Assembly: GCA_017512745.1 (NCBI GenBank)
Contig: JAFWEV010000030.1
Coordinates: forward strand, 1 to 63,796
Direction of reading: 5' to 3'
Source: Oscillospiraceae bacterium
GTDB lineage: Bacteria; Bacillota; Clostridia; Oscillospirales; Ruminococcaceae
Length of the DNA stretch: 63,796 nucleotides
The notes beneath the pieces are model-generated. The model searched no databases. It was not told where the DNA came from and saw only the letters and a program-made list of their open reading frames with translations. Both the position numbers and the translations under genes were made by a program. Each line of letters begins with the position of its first letter. The first letter of the stretch is position 1. Below are positions 25,888 through 34,186 of this stretch, in pieces.

Positions 25888-27054
25888 ATGGGTAAAAAGA
25901 AGCAAAAACAGAATAATAACCAGCCTGTGCAGGCTCCCGAAAAAGACAATACCACAATCAGACTTGTCGCATCGGTGCTTGTTCTGGCCCTCATCGCCGG
26001 CCTTGTTTACGCAGGATATGTCTACGACGTTTTCGGAACGATAAAACAGGCCCTATTCCCTCCCGAAGTCGAAGTCAGCGCCGAAGTCACCGAGCTCTCG
26101 GTACATATTCTGGATGTGGGGGAAGGAAGCGCAGCCCTCATCGAATCAGACGGCAGATACGGTCTGATAGACGGCGGGCCGCGTGAAAAATCTTCATTCG
26201 TAGTCGCATATCTCAAACAGCTCGGAATAGAATCTCTGGATTTTGTCATTGTCAGCCACTATGACGCCGATCATCTGAGCGGCGCAGTCGGCGTGATGAA
26301 TGTCTTCAAAATAGATAAACTGTATGCCCCGGACTATGTGTCGGGGACAAGCATATATCAGTCATTTATTGCTTCCGCAGGGCTCAAGGGGCTTGTTCCC
26401 GTTTCCCCGGAAGCGGGGGATTCGTTCTCATTCGGCAGCTCCACGGTCACCTTCATAGGACCTTCAAGATTCGATCACTATACGGAAAACGACAATTCGA
26501 TCGTTGTAAAAGTGTCAAACGGTTCATCCTCATTCCTGTTTACGGGAGATGCCGAGCGCGAGGCTGAAAAGGAGATGACCGCCTCCGGCGAGGATCTCAG
26601 AAGCACTGTGCTCATTGTAGGCCATCACGGCAGCAGTTCTTCTACCTCCGAGCCGTTCTTCGTATCGGTCCTTCCCGAATATGCCGTCATAAGCTGCAGC
26701 AGCGACAACTCATACGGGCATCCATCAAAAGCCGTTATCGATATTCTCAGGAGATACGGCACCAAAGTCTACCGGACCGATGAGCACGGCACAGTAGTTG
26801 CCACGTGTACAGGCCGCAACATATCCTGGAGCTGTGATCCCAGTGATTCATGGTCTTACAGAACGGCGGACCGTCCGTCATCATCTCCCGATTATACAGG
26901 CGCATACATTCTCAACACCCACAGCATGGTATTCCATCTCCCCACATGCACGCAGGCGGAAAAGATGTCCGAGCGCAACAAAGCCCTTTCCGTGAAGAGC
27001 CGGGACGAGCTTATAGCCGAGGGATATTCCCCCTGCGGATACTGCAGACCTTAA
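25888..27054 (+). CDS. membrane-anchored MBL hydrolase (ComEC C-terminal type) with Cys/His-rich tail
   Basis: 388 aa: a Lys/Gln-rich cytoplasmic start, one membrane helix (about 26-46), an MBL domain of the ComEC/Rec2 C-terminal type (LDVGEGSAALI, SHYDADHLSG, FTGDAE, VGHHGS), then a C-terminal 50-residue module with spaced His and Cys (HLPTC and CGYC) resembling the Ada/excalibur-type zinc site. A secreted nuclease or phosphohydrolase outside the membrane is the likely role. No ribosome site precedes the ATG. Confidence 0.85.
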   Translation: MGKKKQKQNNNQPVQAPEKDNTTIRLVASVLVLALIAGLVYAGYVYDVFGTIKQALFPPEVEVSAEVTELSVHILDVGEGSAALIESDGRYGLIDGGPREKSSFVVAYLKQLGIESLDFVIVSHYDADHLSGAVGVMNVFKIDKLYAPDYVSGTSIYQSFIASAGLKGLVPVSPEAGDSFSFGSSTVTFIGPSRFDHYTENDNSIVVKVSNGSSSFLFTGDAEREAEKEMTASGEDLRSTVLIVGHHGSSSSTSEPFFVSVLPEYAVISCSSDNSYGHPSKAVIDILRRYGTKVYRTDEHGTVVATCTGRNISWSCDPSDSWSYRTADRPSSSPDYTGAYILNTHSMVFHLPTCTQAEKMSERNKALSVKSRDELIAEGYSPCGYCRP

Positions 27055-27060
27055 CGAAAA

Positions 27061-27088
27061 ACGGCGAAGCACACCATAGCTTCGCCGT
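27061..27088. terminator. bidirectional terminator hairpin
   Basis: ACGGCGAAGC (27061-27070) pairs with GCTTCGCCGT (27079-27088) between convergent genes; T/A-rich sequence follows on both sides. Confidence 0.85.
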
Positions 27089-27097
27089 TATCTTATT

Positions 27098-28609
27098 TTA
27101 ATCTGCGATTCCGTACACTGCGGAATATTTTTTTATCAGATAGTCTACATAGTAATTGGGATCGAAATCCTTACCCGTAGCATATCTTATAATCTCTTTC
27201 GGATACTTGGACGATCCGAACCTGTGGATCTTTTCTTTGAGCCATTCGTTGACCTCTTTGGTGTCTCCCGACGCGAGTGATGCATATACGTCAAAGTCTT
27301 TGTTCATGCTGTCGAAGAACTGCGCCGCATATGCGGAGCCGAGAGCATAAGTCGGGAAATATCCTATATCTCCGTAACACCAGTGAACATCCTGGAGGAT
27401 TCCGTTCTGATCATCGGGAGGAGTCACTCCGAAATACTCTTCGAATTTTTGATTCCAGAGTTCCGGCAGTTTTTCAACCGGAATGTCGTTTTCTATGAAT
27501 TCCTTCTCGAGATCGTATCTCACCATTATATGGAGAGGATATGTCAGCTCGTCAGCTGCTGTCCTCACAAAGGAGATCTCCGTCCTGTTTATATACTTCA
27601 TGAACAGATCGAGGTCCACATCTTCGAGCTGCTCCGGGAATACATACTGAAGCTTTGCATAGTGTGCCTCCCAGAACGCTCTGCTTCGGCCGATCATATT
27701 CTCGTAGAATCTGGACTGGCTCTCATGCATTGCCATGCTCGCGCCGCCGCCGGAAAGCGTCTCGTTCAGCGCTCTGTCACACTGCAGCTCATATAGCGAA
27801 TGTCCCGTCTCGTGGATCACTGAGAAAACAGCCGATGTGAAGTTGTTCGGATAATAGTGATTCGTTATCCTGATATCATCTGTTCCGAAATTCGTCGTGA
27901 ACGGATGCTCGCTCTCCATCATCAGTCCGCGGTTCTTGTCGAAACACAGTACGTCTCTTAAATATTCGCAGAATTCTCTCTGTTTCCTTCTCGGATAAGC
28001 TCTGTCACCGAACGCGAAATCACCCTCGAGTTCGGTTGAAGTGACCTTCTTTATGAAGGGCACGAGTTTTTCCTTGAGCACTCCGAAGAATCTGTCGCAG
28101 TCCTCTTTGGTGAGCCCCGGCTCATACATATCGAGGAGAACGTCGTATCCTTTCCTGTCTTCCGTGGCGAGCCATGCGGTCTCTTTTTTCTTGTAGGCGA
28201 TGATCTTTTCAAGCAGCGGGGCAAAGATTGAAAAATCGCTCTTCTGCTTAGCTTCGACCCATGTGGGATATGCCCCGGCTATCAGTTTCGAAAACTCGGA
28301 AAACTCCTCTTTCGGGATCTTTTTTACCTGCTCGACTTCTTTGTGCTGCACTTCGATCTCATGAGAGAGCACATCATCTAGTTCGTTTCTTACTTCATAA
28401 AGCGTATTGATGGCTTCAATGAATTTGGGATCGGTCTGAATGCCGTACTGCATCTCCGAGAGAAGCCCCAGCTGCTCTGATTCAAGTCCGAAAGACTCCT
28501 TCGGAGCCTGGGTCTGGGAATCCCATGACGCGAGGAAGGCTATGTACTGAAAGGCCTTCAGCTTCTTTACCGTCTCTTTGTAATAACTGATCGCATTGTC
28601 CTTTGTCAT
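27098..28609 (-). CDS. M32 family carboxypeptidase (Taq type)
   Basis: A 503-residue M32 metallocarboxypeptidase, normal length. The zinc site HETGH (about 270) is preceded by the family DIRITNHY block, and a downstream TAADELTYPLHIMVRY block carries further conserved residues. It trims C-terminal amino acids from peptides in the cytoplasm. AAAGGT precedes the ATG by 8 nt. Monocistronic, downstream of the tRNA terminator. Confidence 0.95.
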   Translation of the reverse strand: MTKDNAISYYKETVKKLKAFQYIAFLASWDSQTQAPKESFGLESEQLGLLSEMQYGIQTDPKFIEAINTLYEVRNELDDVLSHEIEVQHKEVEQVKKIPKEEFSEFSKLIAGAYPTWVEAKQKSDFSIFAPLLEKIIAYKKKETAWLATEDRKGYDVLLDMYEPGLTKEDCDRFFGVLKEKLVPFIKKVTSTELEGDFAFGDRAYPRRKQREFCEYLRDVLCFDKNRGLMMESEHPFTTNFGTDDIRITNHYYPNNFTSAVFSVIHETGHSLYELQCDRALNETLSGGGASMAMHESQSRFYENMIGRSRAFWEAHYAKLQYVFPEQLEDVDLDLFMKYINRTEISFVRTAADELTYPLHIMVRYDLEKEFIENDIPVEKLPELWNQKFEEYFGVTPPDDQNGILQDVHWCYGDIGYFPTYALGSAYAAQFFDSMNKDFDVYASLASGDTKEVNEWLKEKIHRFGSSKYPKEIIRYATGKDFDPNYYVDYLIKKYSAVYGIAD

Positions 28610-28638
28610 CGTCTTTTACCTTTCTGGAAACATATAAC

Positions 28639-28665
28639 AAAAAAACCGGTATCAAGTACCGGTTT
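28639..28665 (-). terminator. terminator of the tRNA-Thr/Tyr transcript
   Basis: On the minus strand AAACCGGTA (57-65 of 28600s) pairs with TACCGGTTT (28643-28651), then a run of T. Confidence 0.88.
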
Positions 28666-28675
28666 GTCTTTTATG

Positions 28676-28760
28676 TGGTGGGGGAGGACGGATTCGAACC
28701 ATCGAAGCAACTTGCAGCAGATTTACAGTCTGTCCCCTTTGACCACTCGGGAACTCCCCC
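28676..28760 (-). tRNA. tRNA-Tyr (GTA)
   Basis: Class II tRNA with long variable arm. Acceptor stem GGGGGAG/CTCCCCC, anticodon loop with GTA, T arm with GGTTCGAATC, and an encoded CCA. Transcribed after tRNA-Thr, 6 nt apart. Confidence 0.97.
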
Positions 28761-28766
28761 ATGCAC

Positions 28767-28842
28767 TGGAGCTGGTGGACGGATTCGAACCCCCGACCTG
28801 CTGATTACAAATCAGCTGCTCTACCAGCTGAGCTACACCAGC
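28767..28842 (-). tRNA. tRNA-Thr (TGT)
   Basis: Cloverleaf with acceptor GCTGGTG/CACCAGC, D arm AGCTCAG, anticodon TGT in a CTGAT/ATCAG stem, T arm GGGTTCGAATCC and encoded CCA. Confidence 0.97.
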
Positions 28843-28859
28843 TTGTTACGTGCTAGATA

Positions 28860-28888
28860 ATAATACAAAAGCATCCTCGGTTTGTCAA
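28860..28888 (-). promoter_or_regulatory. tRNA operon promoter
   Basis: TTGACA (28883-28888) and TATTAT (28860-28865) with a 17-nt spacer, 18 nt before tRNA-Thr. Confidence 0.88.
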
Positions 28889-28927
28889 CAATTTTTTTAC
28901 CCGGATATTTGGCGCAAATGCCTTATT

Positions 28928-30145
28928 TTACGCGGCGAGATCGACGTCTTTGAGTCCGCAGACAGCCATAATACAGCCGTGTTCCCTGTCGATGAGATAG
29001 AACCTTGCCGAGTCGGCAAACTCGTCCTCGGAGTCGCTCTCATAAAGGATATCATTGGCTGTTTCGATGATGTCCGCTATGCCGCCGTTTCTGTAGAGAT
29101 CCTCATATTCATCCGGATCCGTGATCTGGACTTCGAAGAAACTGACTCCGTCCTTCAGATTGCTTATAAGCATCTCTGCCGCCGTGGTCTCGATATCCTC
29201 AACTGTTTCGCCTTTGACCTCGTTTGCCTCGTACCAGGAAATATCCACGGCAGCCGGTATCTCCTCACTTCCTGACTGGAGATAGTTTGTCCTGTGATCA
29301 AGATAGAACTTCTCGGTCCCGTTAGCGAAGAATGAATGCGTGACCGCTCTCTTGGAAGCCACTGCGCGTGTACCTCCGGAAGCATCCATGTCATCCCACG
29401 TGCAGTCTACGAATGTATATTTACCGTCAAGCTTTACGATATTCCAGGCATGACCTACATTTGCTTCCATCCCGTTGGTCGCCGTCCCGGTGATGGTCCT
29501 GCACTCAATGCCGAGTCTGTCCATGATGCACTTGTAAGCATATGCATATCCGTCGCATACGGCAACGTTTTCGACCAGCGCGCCGTATGCATTATGGACA
29601 TCCGTCAATTCTCCCGTGAGGTCGTAGTCACAGTCCTCAATAAGTCTGTCATGGACTTTCAGAGCCGCATCGTAATCGTTCTCTGCACCCTCAGCCGCTC
29701 CGGCATATTTATCCAGCGCAGCATTGAAGGCCTCTTTTTTCTTTGCCAGCTCTTCAGGGGTGCAGTTGTATGAAAGTGTGAGAGTCACACCGTTTTGGCT
29801 CAGCATGTAGTAAAAGCCGCCGTAGTCTGCCCAGAATATCTCAGGATGATCCATGATGACCTTCTGTAGTATCTGCTCCACTTCCGCAGATGAATACTCA
29901 GTAGATCTCACCACAACCTGGTCGTCTCTGTTGAGAAGTCCCTGTGCGATAGCATCATAGAGCAGCCGGTCTTTATCCGAAAGAGTCTCCCTCAGTATTC
30001 CGCTCGATTCATCATATGCCGAGAGATCCGGAAATTCCGAAGAGGCTATTCCTCCCGCCGTCAGTTCCTTCGGAAGGAACATGAAGCAGGCGACTATTCC
30101 GGCCACTATGAGCAGGGCAGCCGTTATTTTAAGTGCAACTCTCAT
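28928..30145 (-). CDS. transglutaminase-like domain protein, secreted/anchored
   Basis: 405 aa. One N-terminal membrane helix or uncleaved signal (about 5-25), then a cysteine-protease-like transglutaminase core with the triad Cys in VCDGYAYAY, His in GHAWN and Asp in VDCTWDD. Such proteins act on the cell surface as proteases or cross-linkers. The ATG at 30145 is chosen because AAGGAAAG lies 11 nt before it; the longer open frame runs back into tyrS without a ribosome site. It follows tyrS by 19 nt and may share its transcript. Confidence 0.85.
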   Translation of the reverse strand: MRVALKITAALLIVAGIVACFMFLPKELTAGGIASSEFPDLSAYDESSGILRETLSDKDRLLYDAIAQGLLNRDDQVVVRSTEYSSAEVEQILQKVIMDHPEIFWADYGGFYYMLSQNGVTLTLSYNCTPEELAKKKEAFNAALDKYAGAAEGAENDYDAALKVHDRLIEDCDYDLTGELTDVHNAYGALVENVAVCDGYAYAYKCIMDRLGIECRTITGTATNGMEANVGHAWNIVKLDGKYTFVDCTWDDMDASGGTRAVASKRAVTHSFFANGTEKFYLDHRTNYLQSGSEEIPAAVDISWYEANEVKGETVEDIETTAAEMLISNLKDGVSFFEVQITDPDEYEDLYRNGGIADIIETANDILYESDSEDEFADSARFYLIDREHGCIMAVCGLKDVDLAA

Positions 30146-30164
30146 CTGACAGTCTTTCCTTCGA

Positions 30165-31379
30165 TCACTTAATGATCGCTTTCTTATAATTCTTCTTTCC
30201 TCTTCTGACCAGAATACCTGCTTCGAGCGCAGCTTTGTCATAGCTTGAAGAGAACGATGCCTTTTCTCCGCCGATCTCGGCTCCGCCCTGATCGAGGAGG
30301 CGGCGCGCCTCGTTTCTGGACTTTGCAAGTCCGCACTTCACGAGAAGATCCGATGCCGATATTTTTCCGTCTGTAAGATCTTCATCTGTGAACTCCACTT
30401 CCGGAGCGTCGTCGCCGCCGTTCAGGAATATGGACTTTGCCGCAGCCTGCGCTTTGTCCGCTTCTTCCTTACCGTGAACAAGCTCCGTAAGCTCATGCGC
30501 CAGAAGCTCTTTCTTTTCATTGATCCTGTCATCGCTCCATGTTTCCATCTCCTCGATAGTCTCGAGCGGAAGGAATGTGAGCATTCTGAAGCATTTCATG
30601 ACGTCGGCATCGTTGACGTTTCTCCAGTACTGATAGAACTCGTACGGAGTCGTCTTTTCCGGATCGAGCCATACCGCGCCTTTGGCGGTCTTGCCCATCT
30701 TCTTGCCCTCGGAGTTGAGCAGAAGAGTGATCGTCATTGCATAGGCGTCTTTGCCGAGCTTCTTTCTGATCAGCTCTGTACCGGCGAGCATGTTTGACCA
30801 CTGGTCATCGCCGCCGAACTGCATGTTGCAGCCCAATGTCTGATACATGTGATAGAAGTCGTAGCTCTGCATGATCATGTAGTTGAACTCAAGGAAGGAG
30901 AGTCCTTTTTCCATTCTCTGCTTGTAGCACTCTGCTCTGAGCATGTTGTTGACAGAGAAACATGCACCGACTTCCCTCAGAAGATCGACATAATTGAGCT
31001 TGAGCAGCCAGTCTGCATTATTGACCATAAGGGCCTTGCCCTCACCGAAGTCTATAAAGCGCGACATCTGCTTTTTGAAGCATTCGCAATTGTGTTCGAT
31101 AATCTCAGGTGTCATCATGGAACGCATGTCCGTGCGTCCGGAAGGATCTCCAATGTAGCCCGTACCACCGCCTACAAGAGCAATCGGCTTGTTGCCCGCT
31201 TCCTGCAGTCTCTTCATAAGGCACAGCGCCATGAAGTGACCGACATGAAGGCTGTCGGCAGTTGGGTCGAAACCTATATAGAAGGTGGCTCCGCCTCTGT
31301 TGATCAGATCTCTGACCTCAGGTTCATCCGTTACCTGAGCGATAAGCCCTCTTCTTTGAAGCTCCTCATAAATTCCCAT
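30165..31379 (-). CDS. tyrS: tyrosyl-tRNA synthetase
   Basis: A 404-residue class I synthetase that charges tRNA-Tyr, encoded 1.4 kb away. HIGH-type motif HVGH at 45-48, KMSKS-type motif KMGKT near 233, and a C-terminal S4 RNA-binding domain (ISASDLLVKCGLAKSRNEARRL). GGAGGT precedes the ATG. I looked for a T-box leader in the upstream 120 nt and saw neither the conserved AGGGTGG block nor a terminator, so regulation differs from many Firmicutes tyrS genes. Confidence 0.97.
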   Translation of the reverse strand: MGIYEELQRRGLIAQVTDEPEVRDLINRGGATFYIGFDPTADSLHVGHFMALCLMKRLQEAGNKPIALVGGGTGYIGDPSGRTDMRSMMTPEIIEHNCECFKKQMSRFIDFGEGKALMVNNADWLLKLNYVDLLREVGACFSVNNMLRAECYKQRMEKGLSFLEFNYMIMQSYDFYHMYQTLGCNMQFGGDDQWSNMLAGTELIRKKLGKDAYAMTITLLLNSEGKKMGKTAKGAVWLDPEKTTPYEFYQYWRNVNDADVMKCFRMLTFLPLETIEEMETWSDDRINEKKELLAHELTELVHGKEEADKAQAAAKSIFLNGGDDAPEVEFTDEDLTDGKISASDLLVKCGLAKSRNEARRLLDQGGAEIGGEKASFSSSYDKAALEAGILVRRGKKNYKKAIIK

Positions 31380-31415
31380 CGATTTCGTTTACCTCCAAAA
31401 AAATATACATACCTA

Positions 31416-31444
31416 AATATACAGCCGTCATTTCCTGCGGTCAA
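31416..31444 (-). promoter_or_regulatory. tyrS promoter
   Basis: TTGACC (31439-31444) and TATATT (31416-31421) with 17-nt spacer, about 37 nt before the tyrS start; the short leader leaves no room for a T-box. Confidence 0.78.
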
Positions 31445-31467
31445 GTTGCATATATCTCTCTTTTTCA

Positions 31468-31496
31468 TTGACTTTGTTATTTTCAGGGCATAAACT
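31468..31496 (+). promoter_or_regulatory. mgtE promoter
   Basis: TTGACT (31468-31473) and TAAACT (31491-31496) with 17-nt spacer. Expected start near 31503, giving a leader of about 114 nt that contains a short ORF. Confidence 0.78.
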
Positions 31497-31537
31497 TAAT
31501 TCTGCAGAGAAACTTCATTGTGAAAGGTGGTGGTTTT

Positions 31538-31636
31538 ATGAGTATCGGTATAGGATCCGATAATCCTTCCCCTCGAGAACGTAGAACCATTGACAATTTC
31601 ATAATGGAGGTTTTTTATGGAAGAAAAAATCGTTGA
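31538..31636 (+). CDS. upstream ORF overlapping mgtE (candidate leader peptide)
   Basis: A 32-codon ORF, ATG 31538 to TGA 31634-31636, with AAAGGTGG 7-8 nt before its start. It begins MSIGIGSDNPSPRERR and runs in the +1 frame through the mgtE ribosome site (31606-31610) and start (31617), ending 20 nt inside mgtE. Its acid/proline segment (DNPSP) recalls the acidic and proline segment of the enterobacterial MgtL leader peptide, whose translation senses magnesium. Ribosomes finishing this ORF would block mgtE initiation, while early stalling or drop-off would free it. Translation is not proven. Confidence 0.55.
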   Translation: MSIGIGSDNPSPRERRTIDNFIMEVFYGRKNR

Positions 31637-32981
31637 CTACGAAGCCCTTCTGATCGAACTCCTCGAGGAGAAACAGTACACCAAGCTCCGCGAAGTACTG
31701 TCAGACATGCAGACCGCCGATGTCGCGGCGATCATGTCTGAGATGGAGGATGAGGATTCTCTCAAAATGTTCAGGATCCTCCCGAAGAGCATTGCCGTAG
31801 ATGTTTTTGCAGACCTTGAACTTGATGCCCAGCAATATATCATCCAGTCCCTTTCCGACAAGGAAGCATCGAGCATCATCGATAACCTGATGGCGGACGA
31901 CGCCACTGACCTTCTTGAAGAGATGCCCGCGAATATCGTCAGGCGTATACTCAAGAACGCAAAGCCCGAAACCAGAGCTGATATAAACAAGCTTTTAAGA
32001 TATCCCGAAGGAAGCGCCGGCAGTCTTATGACTGTCGAGTATGTTGACCTGCGCCAGAATATGACCGTACAGGATGCCCTTGAAAGGATCCGCGATGTCG
32101 CTGAAGACATGGAAACGGTCAATATCTGCTACGTCCTGGATGCAAAGCGTCTTCTGCTCGGAGCCGTCACACTGAGTTCTCTCGTATTAAACAAACCGGA
32201 GACCCCAATAGTCGACTTCATGGATGACAATCTTGTCAGCATAGGAACTCTGACCGACCAGGAAGAGGCCGCCATGATGTTCCAGAAGTACGACTTCACC
32301 GCGATGCCTGTTGTGGATAATGAGAACCGTATGGTCGGGATCATTACCATCGACGACGTCGTCGATATCATCCAGGAAGAGGCCACCGAGGATATCGAAA
32401 AGATGGCCGCTATCACACCTTCCGGAGATACTCCCTATTTCTCCGTCACCGTCTGGGAAACATATAAAAACAGGATACCGTGGCTGCTTCTCCTCATGAT
32501 CTCCGCAACGGTAACCGGCGCCATCATCACCAGATATGAAGCCGCTCTTGCATCATATGTGGTGCTCACGGCATATATCCCGATGCTCATGGACACCGGC
32601 GGCAACTCCGGCTCCCAGGCAAGCGTCTCCATCATCCGTGGTATCTCTCTCAACGAGATCGAATTCGGAGACATCTTCCGTACGATATGGAAGGAAATGC
32701 GCGTAGCCATCCTGTGCGGCGTAACTCTTGCCGCAGCGAACTTTGTGAAACTTATCCTCATAGACAAGCTTGCTCTAAACGTCGCCGCAGTCATCTGCCT
32801 CACCCTTGTGCTGGTCGTATTCTTCGCGAAATTCATCGGATGTACTCTCCCGCTGCTCGCAAAGAAGATCGGTCTGGACCCCGCCGTAATGGCCAGTCCT
32901 TTCATTACAACGCTGGTGGATGCCATTTCTCTCACAGTTTATTTCTTCCTTGCGACAAATATTCTTCATCTCGCAGCCTGA
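31617..32981 (+). CDS. mgtE: magnesium transporter MgtE
   Basis: A 454-residue MgtE, a homodimeric magnesium channel. Order: acidic N-terminal superhelical domain (1-125), two CBS domains that sense cytoplasmic magnesium (about 130-255), and five membrane helices (about 285-454) with the pore signature PMLMDTGGNSGSQ. GGAGG lies 6 nt before the ATG and a 5-bp hairpin (CCATT 31587-31591 with AATGG 31603-31607) touches it. No M-box riboswitch fits in the short leader. Confidence 0.96.
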   Translation: MEEKIVDYEALLIELLEEKQYTKLREVLSDMQTADVAAIMSEMEDEDSLKMFRILPKSIAVDVFADLELDAQQYIIQSLSDKEASSIIDNLMADDATDLLEEMPANIVRRILKNAKPETRADINKLLRYPEGSAGSLMTVEYVDLRQNMTVQDALERIRDVAEDMETVNICYVLDAKRLLLGAVTLSSLVLNKPETPIVDFMDDNLVSIGTLTDQEEAAMMFQKYDFTAMPVVDNENRMVGIITIDDVVDIIQEEATEDIEKMAAITPSGDTPYFSVTVWETYKNRIPWLLLLMISATVTGAIITRYEAALASYVVLTAYIPMLMDTGGNSGSQASVSIIRGISLNEIEFGDIFRTIWKEMRVAILCGVTLAAANFVKLILIDKLALNVAAVICLTLVLVVFFAKFIGCTLPLLAKKIGLDPAVMASPFITTLVDAISLTVYFFLATNILHLAA

Positions 32982-33001
32982 AAAAGGTAATATGAACGGA
33001 A

Positions 33002-33032
33002 ATGCCCGGAGCTCTTATATAGCTCCGGGCAT
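33002..33032. terminator. hairpin between convergent mgtE and DUF4349 genes
   Basis: A 12-bp perfect stem (33002-33013 with 33021-33032) and 7-nt loop; the T-rich tail is weak on both sides. Confidence 0.7.
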
Positions 33033-33048
33033 TAGTCATATTGAAGAT

Positions 33049-34098
33049 TTATTCTTTCTGTTCTTTCTGTTCTTCCGTTTTGTGTTCAGGCTCCGACTGT
33101 ATCGGTTGTGCCGGCTGCACTGCCGGAACGGGCTGCTGGTATTTCGCCAGTCTCTTTTTCTTTGCCTTCTTGGAAATTCTGATTATTACGACCACTATGA
33201 TCGCAATAAGGATCAGGTACGGAAGTGCGTAGATAAGACCGAACAGTAGGCCCTCTGCCGTTTCACCGAGCGAAGACCAGGAACCTCTGAAGGTATCCTT
33301 GAGTCTTGACCAGAATGTGTTCTCCGTATCCGTGATCACCTTGACTTCCTGCAGATAGATATATACGGTCGTGAAGGAAACCTTATTGTCATAGAAGTTC
33401 TTCTGCGAGGTGTAGTTTTCGATCTGGTACTGGACTTCGGACAGCTGCGTCTCGATTGCGAGGAGCGTCTCTATGTCTTCCGCCTTGAGTGCGAGTTCTT
33501 CGAGTCTGTCTCTCTGACCTTCAAGGGCCTTGAGTCTCGCCTCTGTGTCCATGTACTGGCTCGTTATATCCTGAGAGCTCTCGGATTTGGATATGAGGTT
33601 ACCATATCCTTCTACGGATGTCAGGAATTCGCTGTATTTATCAACAGGGATCCTGACCGTGAGGTCGAGATATCTTCTTGAGGAATAGTTGCTCGAATAT
33701 CTGTATCCGCCGTCTTCGTTCGAATTCTCGACATAGCCGCCTACTTCGCGAACTTTGGACATTATATTCTTATAGCACTCGTCATACTCGAGCGTCTCGA
33801 TATTCAGATTTGCCGTATAGATGATCTTGAGGCCGTACTGTCCCGCTATGTCCTGGGTATTGGCACTTTTATTTTCCGAACTTCCGGCTTCGGCGTACAT
33901 GTCCTCATCCATGGCCATTCCTGCCGCTTCCTGAGGGGCATAGTACATATCTCCGCCGCTGTGCATGACATAACTGGAATCATATGCGCCTTTTTCATTG
34001 GAGTATCCGCCCGAGCTGCTGGCGCCGCATGCAGTCAGGAACAGCATTACCGCCGCCATGACGGTACTGAGAACGATCGTATATCTTGTCTTTTTCAA
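33049..34098 (-). CDS. DUF4349 lipoprotein
   Basis: A 349-residue DUF4349 protein. TTG start with GAGAGGTG 7 nt before it. Lipobox LTAC (Cys about 24), a Ser/Gly-rich linker, the DUF4349 domain (TANLNIETLEYDE, then DLTVRIPVDKYSEFL, with a coiled-coil segment KALEGQRDRLEEL), one membrane helix (about 290-312) and a Pro/Gln/Glu-rich cytoplasmic tail. Function unknown; the double anchor (lipid and helix) suggests an envelope role. Monocistronic. Confidence 0.87.
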   Translation of the reverse strand: MKKTRYTIVLSTVMAAVMLFLTACGASSSGGYSNEKGAYDSSYVMHSGGDMYYAPQEAAGMAMDEDMYAEAGSSENKSANTQDIAGQYGLKIIYTANLNIETLEYDECYKNIMSKVREVGGYVENSNEDGGYRYSSNYSSRRYLDLTVRIPVDKYSEFLTSVEGYGNLISKSESSQDITSQYMDTEARLKALEGQRDRLEELALKAEDIETLLAIETQLSEVQYQIENYTSQKNFYDNKVSFTTVYIYLQEVKVITDTENTFWSRLKDTFRGSWSSLGETAEGLLFGLIYALPYLILIAIIVVVIIRISKKAKKKRLAKYQQPVPAVQPAQPIQSEPEHKTEEQKEQKE

Positions 34099-34186
34099 GA
34101 TGAAACACCTCTCTTTCGTGTTTTCATGTTATCAAAGGAAAACTGTCGACTGTTTAACCTGTTTTGAATAATCGGCAACAAATCGG

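Noticed and set aside
28603..28860. Rightward ORF of 85 codons over the two tRNA genes
   Set aside because: It is the well-known false ORF antisense to tRNA genes (IRTPDLLITNQLLYQLSY type); the tRNA cloverleafs explain it.
31380..31460. T-box riboswitch before tyrS
   Set aside because: A good promoter lies only about 37 nt before the start, and no T-box sequence or terminator is seen.
31500..31616. M-box riboswitch before mgtE
   Set aside because: The leader of about 114 nt is too short and lacks the known conserved blocks; the upstream ORF is a better explanation.
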